Positions 33,176 through 41,369 of a DNA stretch of 41,420 bases are shown here, in pieces. The notes under the pieces were generated by a model, which was not told the DNA's origin, searched no databases, and saw only the letters and a list, made by a program, of their open reading frames with translations. Source of the DNA: Phycisphaeraceae bacterium. GTDB lineage: Bacteria; Planctomycetota; Phycisphaerae; Phycisphaerales; UBA1924. Where the stretch lies: NCBI GenBank assembly GCA_021299385.1, contig JAJTGZ010000012.1, positions 1 through 41,420 on the forward strand, in the 5' to 3' direction. How positions within the stretch are numbered: the stretch's first letter is position 1; every line of letters begins with the position of its first letter. Made by a program: the position numbers and the translations under genes.

Positions 33176-36097
33176 TTACTGCGAGGCGTAGATGTAGTTG
33201 GCGTCCAAGGCCTTGCCGATCCGCACGCTGCACTCGGTCAGGTGGGCCTTGGTATACACATCGATCCCGCCGGTGCCGATCCCGCGGTCAATCTTCCCCT
33301 TGATCTCACGCAGTTTCAGCACCGTCAGGTTCTGCACCGGGCGGTACGCGGCGGTGTAGCTCCCGTCGGGGAGCGTTAGGTCGATCAGCCGGGCCAGGTA
33401 CTCACGCTGCAGGTTCCGCCTGATGCTGCTGATGCTCGGCTTGCGCACCGTCCCGTCCCCGAGCGCATCAAGCTCGGTCCAGATCGAGGCCGAGACGACG
33501 TCGAGCAGCTCGGGCACCGTCAACGCATCGGTATCGGGGGCCTTGCGCAGCTCGTTGTCGTAGACCCTCTGCATCGTCATCGGGTTGAGCAGCATCGTCA
33601 GCACGGCTGTCTGCACGCCCAATATCCGGTCGTGCACCGGGTAGCTCGGGCTTTGGAAGATCGAGCCCATCCCGCCGGCATCGAACCACTTTTCGACAAT
33701 CATCTTTTCGAGCAGCTCGCGCGAGAGCCCGAATGCCTCCTCGTTGAAGGCGTTATCGACCACGAACTTGATCGCACGCCGTTGCGTTGCCGCGTCCACG
33801 GGTGTAACCGGCGCGGGGGCGTTGGGGTCCCCCTTCTTGAAGCGGTTGACGTCCGCGCCGCCGATGTGCATGCTGGCGATCCGCACCGCCGAGATATGCC
33901 GCCCGAGCAGCAGCTCATACGCACGCCGGCTTTTGGCCCAGCTGTCCCCGTCCTTCATCACCTTGTCGAGGATCTTCCCACGCAGGTGCTGCGTCAGCCG
34001 CATCGTGCTGTCGGCGTAGTCCAATGGGTCCTTACCAAGGTCAAACTGCGCGACCCGCGGGTCCGGACCGCCCACATCCTCATCGGTGCCAAACGCCAAC
34101 GCCGGCTCGGCCGCCCGCGCCAGCACGGGCTTGAGGTTCGGCTCCAGCGTGTACCCATACTCGACCGCCCACATGTCGTACGCGCCGATGCCGATGGGTG
34201 CATAGTCCCCCTGCACTTTCCCATCATTGAAGTTGATGTTGATGGGGGTGTAGTCCATGACGCTGGCAACGATCGGCAGCTTGCCCTTGACCTCCGGGCT
34301 GTTCATCTCCTGGATCGTCAGTGCCGTGCTCGCCTTGAAGTTGTGCCGAAGGCCCAGCGTGTGCCCGACCTCGTGGCTGATCACGTCCCGCAGCAGCGGC
34401 CCGACGAAGCTCTCCGGCAGCCCGTCAAGCAACTGCTCCTTCTTCTTCTCGTCCTTCTTCCCGTCTTTCTTGGCGTCCTTCTTCTCGTCGGCCGAGTCCG
34501 TGCCTGCGTCCTGCGCCAGTTCGAGGATGTCCGCCGCGCTCAGCCGCAAAAGGGCCATGTCCATCGACTTGCCGAGCATCGCCGCGCAGCTCATCCGCTG
34601 CCGCATCGGCAGCGCGTACCCCGTCGGGTCCAAACTCACGGCACCGAACTGCAGCGGCGCGCCCGAACGAAGGCTCAGCATCGGCAGCGCATCGTTCATC
34701 CCCGCACGCTGGCGCACATCCTCCGCATACGCCTTCTCGGCCTGCTCACGCATGAGCGTCCGCTGGCGGATGATCCCGTCCCGGTCGCTCGGCTCGGCCA
34801 GGCGCACACGCGGGTCCCACTGCGGGTTCTTGTCCAGCCAGCCCACCACCTCCGCCGGGTACCCCATCATCGCCACCTCGGGCAGCAGCTGCTGGTAACT
34901 GCGGTACCACCCGCGCAAAAACCCGTCGTCCATCACAACATCGGCATCAAGAATCTGCCCCGTCTCAGGGTGTACGCGCGATGGCCCGATGGCAAAGCCA
35001 AGGTCGCTGGTCGACCAGCGGATGAAGTTGTAGCGCACGTCCTCGGGGTCTTTTTCCATGTGCGACCCGGACGCCGCGTCCTGCTGATAGACCTCGATGG
35101 CGTCAACGATCCCGATCTTCTCGAACGCCTCGTTCCACGCCAGCACGCCGTCGCGCACCCACCGGCGGTACTGCACGGGCACCGTCTCCTCGATATAAAA
35201 CACAATCGGCTGCTTGGGCGGGCTGAGCTGCAACTTCGGGTCGCGCTTCTGGATGTGCCAGCGGTTGATGTACCGCACCCACTGCGTGTCCTTGTCTTGG
35301 CGCGAGGTATCGCGGAAGCCCGTCGTAAAATACCCCACACGCTGGTCGGCCTCACGCGGCACATACCCCGTGCCGGCCGGGATCAGCGAGATCGAGTAGT
35401 GGATCGTTACCAGCCGGCCGTCGCGGTTGGGCAACTCATAAGCGATCTCGACGTTCTGCGGGAAGGCCTTGGCCTTGGCCAGGCGCGCCAGCTCCCGGTT
35501 CGCCCCGGCCACCTGGCCGCCAAAGAGCTTGTCGGCACGCCCGACCAGCAGCGCCGTCGCGTCGATCACAGGCCCACCGCCCGGACCGATCGCCACGATC
35601 GGCACATCGACGATCACACGGTCGGTGTACAACTTCTCCTCGCTCCGCTTGTTCTCGGCATCCCCGGTGCTCTTGGTGTCGGTGTTCACCTCCAGCAGCG
35701 CCAAACGCTTGTCAAACCTCTTCCAGTAGCCGTAGACATCCCCGACCTGAATCCCCGTATTCGGCACGCCCCCCGCGAATGTCGTCCCGATAAAGATCCG
35801 CTGACGATCAAAGTCCCTGGGCAACTCGGCCAGCAGCCTGGCGTCCTTGTCGCGCTTGTAAAGCGTGTACATCGTCGGCGCATCGGGTGAACCGACCCGC
35901 TCGGTCCCCTTGCTGGCGTCCTTAAACTCGGGGAACTCCGGCGGCTCCTTCGCCGGCGATGCCGACGGAACCGCCGCGGCCGGGGGCACCGGGGCACCAT
36001 CTTGCCCCAACGCTGGCCCGATCATCCACGCCGAGAGCACCAGCACACTCGTCAGTTGCACAAGGGTCAAACGCATCAAGCCGGCGCGCAGGGTCAT
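33176..36097 (-). CDS. large exported zinc metalloprotease (DUF5117/DUF4953 type)
   Basis: This exported protein has 973 residues. A signal peptide covers about residues 1-33 (LVQLTSVLVLSAWMIGPALG). It has the organisation of the large bacterial proteases described by the DUF5117 and DUF4953 domains: a beta-rich N-terminal half (YTLYKRDKDARLLAELP), then a metzincin catalytic domain with HEVGHTLGLRH (His575, His579, His585) and the Met-turn VASVMDYTP. A Lys/Asp-rich insertion (ADEKKDAKKDGKKDEKKK) lies just before the zinc motif. The C-terminal ~300 residues are helical. ATG 36097 has GGAG 6 nt upstream; ATGs at 36127 and 36145 are in frame but lack a ribosome site. It lies upstream of the other metzincin on the same strand, 259 bp apart. 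Substrates are unknown. Confidence 0.88.
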   Translation of the reverse strand: MTLRAGLMRLTLVQLTSVLVLSAWMIGPALGQDGAPVPPAAAVPSASPAKEPPEFPEFKDASKGTERVGSPDAPTMYTLYKRDKDARLLAELPRDFDRQRIFIGTTFAGGVPNTGIQVGDVYGYWKRFDKRLALLEVNTDTKSTGDAENKRSEEKLYTDRVIVDVPIVAIGPGGGPVIDATALLVGRADKLFGGQVAGANRELARLAKAKAFPQNVEIAYELPNRDGRLVTIHYSISLIPAGTGYVPREADQRVGYFTTGFRDTSRQDKDTQWVRYINRWHIQKRDPKLQLSPPKQPIVFYIEETVPVQYRRWVRDGVLAWNEAFEKIGIVDAIEVYQQDAASGSHMEKDPEDVRYNFIRWSTSDLGFAIGPSRVHPETGQILDADVVMDDGFLRGWYRSYQQLLPEVAMMGYPAEVVGWLDKNPQWDPRVRLAEPSDRDGIIRQRTLMREQAEKAYAEDVRQRAGMNDALPMLSLRSGAPLQFGAVSLDPTGYALPMRQRMSCAAMLGKSMDMALLRLSAADILELAQDAGTDSADEKKDAKKDGKKDEKKKEQLLDGLPESFVGPLLRDVISHEVGHTLGLRHNFKASTALTIQEMNSPEVKGKLPIVASVMDYTPININFNDGKVQGDYAPIGIGAYDMWAVEYGYTLEPNLKPVLARAAEPALAFGTDEDVGGPDPRVAQFDLGKDPLDYADSTMRLTQHLRGKILDKVMKDGDSWAKSRRAYELLLGRHISAVRIASMHIGGADVNRFKKGDPNAPAPVTPVDAATQRRAIKFVVDNAFNEEAFGLSRELLEKMIVEKWFDAGGMGSIFQSPSYPVHDRILGVQTAVLTMLLNPMTMQRVYDNELRKAPDTDALTVPELLDVVSASIWTELDALGDGTVRKPSISSIRRNLQREYLARLIDLTLPDGSYTAAYRPVQNLTVLKLREIKGKIDRGIGTGGIDVYTKAHLTECSVRIGKALDANYIYASQ

Positions 36098-36179
36098 CGG
36101 TTGCTCCGAAAAAAGTGTTCTCCGCATAGTGCAATCGGCAAGCACACGCCGGCGCGTGCAGATTTACAGCGATCGAATA

Positions 36180-36214
36180 AACCACTCCCCCGAGCGGAGG
36201 GGCAGGGGTGGGGT
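36180..36214. repeat. dispersed GC palindrome, copy D (diverged)
   Basis: This copy is in the opposite orientation to A-C. The left stem is damaged (ACCACTCCCCCGAGCGG), while GGAGGGGCAGGGGTGGGGTTT is intact. It lies between alr and the large protease, which run in the same direction, so it is the one copy not between convergent genes or at a 3' end facing the window edge. Confidence 0.8.
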
Positions 36215-36248
36215 TTCCACTCAAGCCCTCAACGAAGATCTCTCCCAC

Positions 36249-37622
36249 TCACGCCCCGGCCACGTTCAGACGCTCGGCACCCGCACGCCCAGACGCATCC
36301 TCCTCAACCTCAACTTCACCCTCCCCGCTGTCAACCTCACTGGCAACATACACCCGCTCGAGCTGCGGGCTAATCCGGCACAACATCTCGTGCGTGATCG
36401 TCTCGGCCAGCGCCGCCAACAACGGCAAATGGTTCGGCGCTTCCTTGTCCGTTCCGATGATCTCTACCTCACAGCCCGGCAGAGCCAAGTGCGCAGGCAC
36501 ATCCGTTACATCCACCGTGATCTGGTCCATGCTCACACGCCCAACCACCGGCGCAAACACCCCCGGCACCCCACGCTCGGGCCGCTCATCAAGCCCCGCG
36601 ATCGTCCTGGGCCTCTCCCAACCAAGCCCCGTCAAACGCACATACCCACGGTTGCCCAGCGCCCTGGGGTACCCGTCGGCATACCCCACCGGCACCACCG
36701 CGATCCGCGTCGGGCGCGGGGCGACAAACGTCCGGTCATACCCAACGGGCCACCCTGCGGGTATCTCGTGCGTGTGCACCACCCGGCTCAGCCACCGCAC
36801 CGCCGGCTGCAGGCTAGCCGCCGCCGAGGTGAACTCGGGCACATCCTCACCAGCAAAGGCCTCAGGCCCATACCCCAGCAGCCCCTGCCCGACCCGCAGC
36901 ATTGTCCCGTGCAGCCCGTGCCAGCGCAGCGTTGCGCAGGTGTTGGCCAGGTGGACAACCACGGGCGCATCGCCACGCTCGCTGGCCAGCCGGGCGTGCT
37001 GGTTGAGCGCGGGCCTGATCTGCTCGATCCACGCCCTAAACAGGTGCGCCTGTTCGCGCGTGAAGATCGCGTCGCAGCCCGGGCTGGACAGGTGCGTCAT
37101 CACCCCCGCCAGCCGCAGGCGAGAGGATGTAATCACGTGCTCGACGAGCCTGGCCGCCTCTTCGGGCAGAACGCCGCCGCGGGTCATCCCCACGTCCACC
37201 TGCACGTGCACGGGCAGCTGCATGCCCAGCCGGCCCGCCAGCTCACCGAGCGCCTCAGCCTGCTGCATCGAGTGCAGCGAGAAGTGCAACCGATCCCTCG
37301 CGGCCAAGCGGTACAACTGGTCGTTTCGGTCAAAGCTGAACGTGGGCATCAGCAGCAACACCGGCGTCTTGATCGGCACATCCGCCAGCGCCCGAGCCTC
37401 CGCCGGGCAATAGACCGCCAGCATGTCGATATCGCTGGCCGCCAACCTCTTGGCCAAGCGCACGGCTCCCATCCCATAGCCATCCTGCTTAATCACCCCG
37501 CAAAAACGCAGATTCACCGCGCTAACACCCGCCAGCCGGGCACCCTGACGGGCGCACGCCCGCAACGCCGAGAGGTTCCGGTCCACCGCCGCCAGATCAA
37601 TCTCAACCCTGCTCGTGTGCAA
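36249..37622 (-). CDS. alr: alanine racemase
   Basis: Alr interconverts L- and D-alanine, providing D-Ala for peptidoglycan. The PLP lysine is in GVIKQDGYGMG (Lys45), a divergent form of the usual VVKANAYGHG. The second catalytic base is likely Tyr295 in PVGYDRTF, followed by VVPVGYADGYPR and VGRVSMDQITVDVT, which are typical of the C-terminal beta domain. At 457 residues it is longer than the usual ~370, partly from an acidic tail (GEGEVEVEEDASGRAG). The start is a TTG at 37622 with GGAG 7 nt upstream; the family N-terminus (VEIDLAAVDRNLSAL) begins at residue 6. The gene diverges from lysA, so two cell-wall/amino-acid genes share a 146-bp control region. Confidence 0.93.
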   Translation of the reverse strand: MHTSRVEIDLAAVDRNLSALRACARQGARLAGVSAVNLRFCGVIKQDGYGMGAVRLAKRLAASDIDMLAVYCPAEARALADVPIKTPVLLLMPTFSFDRNDQLYRLAARDRLHFSLHSMQQAEALGELAGRLGMQLPVHVQVDVGMTRGGVLPEEAARLVEHVITSSRLRLAGVMTHLSSPGCDAIFTREQAHLFRAWIEQIRPALNQHARLASERGDAPVVVHLANTCATLRWHGLHGTMLRVGQGLLGYGPEAFAGEDVPEFTSAAASLQPAVRWLSRVVHTHEIPAGWPVGYDRTFVAPRPTRIAVVPVGYADGYPRALGNRGYVRLTGLGWERPRTIAGLDERPERGVPGVFAPVVGRVSMDQITVDVTDVPAHLALPGCEVEIIGTDKEAPNHLPLLAALAETITHEMLCRISPQLERVYVASEVDSGEGEVEVEEDASGRAGAERLNVAGA

Positions 37623-37757
37623 AGAACGACTCCGTCAAATAGGTACCAACGCCCCCGGCTGGGCAACAGACCCTGCCCGAGGTTTCCGCCGCTGGACGCC
37701 CAAAGGGTATCGGCACTTTCCACCCCCAGCCCCCAGGATCGATTCCCCCGCACGCGG

Positions 37758-37763
37758 TATGCT
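37758..37763 (+). promoter_or_regulatory. -10 hexamer for leaderless lysA
   Basis: TATGCT ends 5 nt (CGGGC) before ATG 37769. It is the same hexamer as at the helicase gene. No Shine-Dalgarno motif is present. Confidence 0.5.
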
Positions 37764-37768
37764 CGGGC

Positions 37769-39136
37769 ATGGATTACTTCGCCTATACCCTCGGCTGCCT
37801 GCACTGCGAGGGCGTTGACCTCGCCCACGTCGCCCAAGCCGTCGGCACCCCCACCTACGTCTACTCCCACGCCACCCTCAAACTCCACGCCGAGCGCATC
37901 ACAGAGGCCTTCGCCGAGCTCAAGCCCCTGATCTGCTTTGCCGTCAAGTGCTCCCCGAATATCCACGTCCTCCGCACCCTGGCCGACTGCGGCCTGGGGA
38001 TGGACGTCGTCTCAGGGGGTGAACTTGCACGCGCCCTGGCCGCGGGCGTGCACCCGAGCAAGATCGTCTTCGCAGGCGTCGGCAAGACCGACGAAGAGAT
38101 CCGCTCCGCCCTGGCCGTCCCACACCCCGACGGCACCACCGCACCCATCGCCCTCTTCAATGTCGAGAGCCAGCCCGAACTCCAAGCCCTGCAATCCCAC
38201 GCCGCCAACCTCGGCGTGCAGGCACGCTGCGCTCTCCGCGTCAACCCAGGCGTCAAAGCCGGCGGGCACGAATACATCGTAACCGCCACCAGCCAGAGCA
38301 AGTTCGGCGTCGGCCTCGAACACGCACGCGCCCTCCTGGCACGCTTTGGAAACAACCCCCACGCCCCCATCGTCGGCCTGCACATGCACCTGGGCAGTTC
38401 GATCCTTACACCCCAGCCGTATGCAGAAGCCCTCCGCCGGGTGCTTGCGCTCATCGACCACGCCGCCGAGAGTGGCCTGACGATCCAGAGCCTCGACCTC
38501 GGCGGGGGCTTCGGTGCCGACTACCAGACGGGCGATGCGCCCGCTGCCGTCGAGTACGCCCGCGTCATCGTCCCGATGCTGCGCGACCGCGTTGCCCGCG
38601 GCCTGAAGATCATCCTCGAGCCCGGCCGGACCATCGCCGCCAACGCCGGGGTGCTGCTCACGCGGGTCCTTTACGTCAAGCAGGGCCACGCCGAGGGGGA
38701 AGACAAGAAGTTCATCATCTGCGACGCCGGGATGCAGACGCTGCTGCGCCCAAGCCTCTACGGGGCGTTCCACTTCATCTGGCCTACTAGCGTCGTGCCG
38801 GGCCAAGAGCCAACCCGCCGCGACGAAAACCTAAACCTTCCAGGCCTCGAACTGGCCGACGTCGTCGGCCCCGTCTGCGAGAGTGGCGACTTCCTGGCCA
38901 AGGGCCGCGCGCTCCCGCCCGTCGCACGCGGCGACCTCCTAGCCGTCTTCACCGCCGGCGCCTACGGCATCAGCATGGCCTCCCGCTACAACAGCCACCC
39001 ACTCCCCGCCGAGGTCCTCGTGCACGGCAACGACTTCCAACTCATCCGCCGACGCGAGACCATCGCCGAGCTCCTCGAACACGAACTCAACGCAAACCCC
39101 TCCCACGAGGGGACCGGCAAGGGTGGCGACATGTGA
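37769..39136 (+). CDS. lysA: diaminopimelate decarboxylase
   Basis: LysA decarboxylates meso-diaminopimelate to L-lysine, the last step of the DAP pathway. The PLP lysine is Lys60 in CFAVKCSPN. Other family blocks are GLGMDVVSGGEL, GLHMHLGSS, DLGGGFGADY, ILEPGRTIAANAG, CDAGMQTLLRPSLYGAFH, VCESGDFLAKGR with the substrate-binding Cys-Glu, and AGAYGISMASRYNS. The protein has 455 residues. The C-terminal residues after LLEHELNA (NPSHEGTGKGGDM) are encoded by a decayed copy of the dispersed palindrome, so the native end of the protein was probably shorter or different. ATG 37769 lies 5 nt after a TATGCT hexamer. Downstream is an intact repeat copy and a convergent gene. Confidence 0.96.
   Translation: MDYFAYTLGCLHCEGVDLAHVAQAVGTPTYVYSHATLKLHAERITEAFAELKPLICFAVKCSPNIHVLRTLADCGLGMDVVSGGELARALAAGVHPSKIVFAGVGKTDEEIRSALAVPHPDGTTAPIALFNVESQPELQALQSHAANLGVQARCALRVNPGVKAGGHEYIVTATSQSKFGVGLEHARALLARFGNNPHAPIVGLHMHLGSSILTPQPYAEALRRVLALIDHAAESGLTIQSLDLGGGFGADYQTGDAPAAVEYARVIVPMLRDRVARGLKIILEPGRTIAANAGVLLTRVLYVKQGHAEGEDKKFIICDAGMQTLLRPSLYGAFHFIWPTSVVPGQEPTRRDENLNLPGLELADVVGPVCESGDFLAKGRALPPVARGDLLAVFTAGAYGISMASRYNSHPLPAEVLVHGNDFQLIRRRETIAELLEHELNANPSHEGTGKGGDM
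39095..39130. repeat. decayed palindrome copy inside the end of lysA
   Basis: The coding sequence from 39095 (AACCCCTCCCACGAGGGGA) to 39130 aligns with the element with about five mismatches over 34 positions. An intact copy starts only six bases further on, in the same orientation, so the two form a direct repeat across the lysA stop codon. Confidence 0.8.
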
Positions 39137-39186
39137 ACCCCTCACCCGAGGGGAGGGGCAGGGGTGGGGTGAGCGACTTCGTTCGC
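39136..39186. repeat. dispersed GC palindrome, copy E with conserved flank
   Basis: The core (39136-39170) is followed by GAGCGACTTCGTTCGC (39171-39186), which closely matches the flank of copy G (CGCCACTTCGTTCGC). The full unit is therefore at least 50 bp. It lies in the convergent gap between lysA and the TPR-like gene. Confidence 0.85.
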
Positions 39187-39209
39187 AAGTGATCCCGTAG
39201 TCAACGATA

Positions 39210-40403
39210 CTACTCACCCAAACTCCGGCGCAACGCCTGTGCCGTCGGCGAGTTGGGTGCGATCTGGATCGCCCGGCGCGTCCACATGTCTGCCTCTGCA
39301 CGCCGGCCCACCGCTGCTGCGGCCCTGGAAGCGTGAAAGCAGACCATCGCCGCTCGGCTTTGCGAGGCTTCTGTAAACGCCCCCGCCGTCGGGTCCACGC
39401 GCTGGTTCGGCGGCGCATCAGGGCCGATGTCCCGCCAGACACGTTCTGCCGTCGCCAGTGCGTTCTCCGGCTGGTTCAACTTCAAATAGGCCTGAACCAA
39501 CTCAAACCCTATTAGAGCCGTCGACGCCGATGGGACCACATTCGGGTCTTGCATCACCCCTTCCAACAGAGCCACCGCCTCGGCAGGCGTCCCGGCAGCT
39601 GCCGCGTGCGACAACGCGTTGGCCCGATCGAACGTCAATACCGGCCCATTGTGGTGCTCGGCCACCTTCAGGAACAACGGCCTCGCCTCGTCCAAACGCC
39701 CCGCACGCTGGAGGGCATAGGCCTGGTTTCCCACTGTACCAATCATCCCAGCGGGGCCAACCACATCGGCAAAGCGCCGGATGTAGACCTCTCGCATCTG
39801 TATCGACTCTTCCGCACGGCCCCCGATATTCAGCCGGAGCATCGCCGACCAGATGATCGGCAGCCCCACCTCCGAAGGGACCGGTGCTTCTACCAAACGG
39901 TTCGCCTCAGCTACAACACGATCGGTCAGGTCCCGTCGGCGTGAATCAGCCTCGGGCGTGAACTGGTCCAGCAGGCGCAGCGCATCCAATCGTTCTTCCG
40001 GCGGGCAATGCTCGCAGTCTGCTACAGGCAGAAGGATCGACCATGCCGCATCCCAATACCCTGTACTGATCGCCATATACCCGAGCTCCCGGCGAAAACC
40101 CGCCGATCCCTCCGGGTCCATCCCAACCATCGCAGCCGCCAGACGCTCCCACCAACTCGCCCGCTCACTCGGCGGTAGCGCGTTTATCAGTGTCAACAAG
40201 ACAGTCCGGTCTGCATACGGGTCTATCGACGCGGCCAACAGCATCGACATCGCCTCATCGGCCGACGCTGGCACAGCCCGTGCAGCAGGAACCGACGGCA
40301 CGGCCCGCTTGGGTGGCAGACCCATCGTCCACACGCCCCACACCATCACGCACGCAACAACCACAACGCCCAGAACCAGACCGAGCCGTTTGGATGGCAT
40401 CAT
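39210..40403 (-). CDS. membrane-anchored TPR-like protein, unknown function
   Basis: I do not recognise a named family. The 397-residue protein has one N-terminal hydrophobic segment (about residues 6-26, LGLVLGVVVVACVMVWGVW), acting as a signal anchor or uncleaved signal. Helical repeats resembling TPR units follow, such as NQAYALQRAGRLDEARPLFLKV and FELVQAYLKLNQPENALATAE. The final repeat contains ASRAAAAVGRRAEADMWTRRAI. A short Cys pair (DCEHCPPEE) sits in the first third. No catalytic motif is seen, so a scaffolding role in the periplasm is the plainest reading. ATG 40403 (or the adjacent ATG 40400) has GGAG 8 nt upstream. It converges with lysA and diverges from the next gene. Confidence 0.8.
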   Translation of the reverse strand: MMPSKRLGLVLGVVVVACVMVWGVWTMGLPPKRAVPSVPAARAVPASADEAMSMLLAASIDPYADRTVLLTLINALPPSERASWWERLAAAMVGMDPEGSAGFRRELGYMAISTGYWDAAWSILLPVADCEHCPPEERLDALRLLDQFTPEADSRRRDLTDRVVAEANRLVEAPVPSEVGLPIIWSAMLRLNIGGRAEESIQMREVYIRRFADVVGPAGMIGTVGNQAYALQRAGRLDEARPLFLKVAEHHNGPVLTFDRANALSHAAAAGTPAEAVALLEGVMQDPNVVPSASTALIGFELVQAYLKLNQPENALATAERVWRDIGPDAPPNQRVDPTAGAFTEASQSRAAMVCFHASRAAAAVGRRAEADMWTRRAIQIAPNSPTAQALRRSLGE

Positions 40404-40434
40404 GTGTCTTCTCCACAGCACCCGCGGGTAATCA

Positions 40435-41322
40435 TTGGCTCAACCCAACCTCGGTATCTGTAAGTGTAATGCGCAGGCGACTGTCCTGAAAGAGAATCTT
40501 AGAAAGACCCTCCCCCCCAACTATCATCCACTCAACTTGCCCTCCCGCACGACCCCACCCCGCTCCCACCCCCCAGACCTCCTCCTCTGCGAGCAGTGCG
40601 GCTACCCAATCCAACCACCCAGCCTACCCGCCCACCAACCCATCTGCCCCGAATGTGGCAAGCCCACCGCCGAGAGCCTCCCCGACCGACGCACCGGCAC
40701 CCCACTGACCCCACACGCAACCTGGTCCGCCTCGGCGTGGGCACTGCTGCGCACCCCAAACGCCGTCTACGCCCGCGTGGCCATCGACACCAAAGCCTCC
40801 GGCAGGTTCCACATGCGAACGATGCTCATGACTTTGCTCGCTCTCGCATCCGCGTGTGCGTTCCTTCTCGTCCTCGTCTATTGGCGTGAACTCGTGTGGT
40901 GGCGGACCAACGCAATGATGGACTATCGGCTGGTCATCCGCCAAGTGATCGTCTGGTGTGTGTCCATGGGCGCCGGATATCCAGTCTTCCTTGGCCTGGC
41001 CGCAATCGAACGCCTCGGCCTGCGCACCATCAGCCGCGCCCACGGCTACCGCATCACCCCCACCATCGCAAGGGTCATCACCGACTACGCCAGCATCGGC
41101 TGGCTCATTGGCTCGGCGCTGCTCGTGCTGAGTCTGCTCACCTGGTTCGCCCCACCCCTTTACCGCGAGAAGGGCCTAACCCCCCCGCTGCTCCTCCGCT
41201 CAGAGGTGGTCCTCTGGTACCCCGTCGCCGCGATCCTCATTGGCCTGCTGGTCTTTGAGACCCTCGCCTACATCGGCCTGCAACGCTGCAAGTTCGCCAA
41301 CACGCCACGCACAACTCAGTAA
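40435..41322 (+). CDS. zinc-ribbon multi-pass membrane protein, unknown function
   Basis: This is a planctomycete-style hypothetical protein. A zinc ribbon is visible as CEQCGYPI and CPECGKP (about residues 52-55 and 71-74). Four hydrophobic segments follow: LMTLLALASACAFLLVLVYW, VIVWCVSMGAGYPVFLGL, IGWLIGSALLVLSLLTWF and VAAILIGLLVFETLAYIGL. The ribbon would lie in the cytoplasm. The start is uncertain: no in-frame ATG precedes the ribbon, the frame opens at TTG 40435, and a TTG at 40537 is an alternative that would start just before the ribbon. The stop codon overlaps the first base pairs of repeat copy F. Function cannot be assigned. Confidence 0.7.
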   Translation: MAQPNLGICKCNAQATVLKENLRKTLPPNYHPLNLPSRTTPPRSHPPDLLLCEQCGYPIQPPSLPAHQPICPECGKPTAESLPDRRTGTPLTPHATWSASAWALLRTPNAVYARVAIDTKASGRFHMRTMLMTLLALASACAFLLVLVYWRELVWWRTNAMMDYRLVIRQVIVWCVSMGAGYPVFLGLAAIERLGLRTISRAHGYRITPTIARVITDYASIGWLIGSALLVLSLLTWFAPPLYREKGLTPPLLLRSEVVLWYPVAAILIGLLVFETLAYIGLQRCKFANTPRTTQ

Positions 41323-41354
41323 CCCCTCCCCCCGAGCCGAGGGGCAGCGGTGTG
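41321..41354. repeat. dispersed GC palindrome, copy F (diverged)
   Basis: This copy starts within the stop codon of the zinc-ribbon gene (TAA then CCCCTCCC) and carries several changes in the right half (GCAGCGGTGTGG for GCAGGGGTGGGG). It is in the same orientation as E and G. Confidence 0.75.
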
Positions 41355-41369
41355 GCTCTATCTCTTCTG

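Noticed and set aside
33632-35890. 752-codon open frame antisense to the large metalloprotease
   Set aside because: The opposite strand encodes a protein with signal peptide, zinc motif and Met-turn; the antisense frame is Arg/His/Pro-rich without motifs, a typical GC-rich shadow.
35865-37931. 688-codon plus-strand frame across the protease start, alr and the lysA start
   Set aside because: It runs antisense to two recognised genes and into lysA in another frame; the composition is low-complexity Arg/Pro/His.
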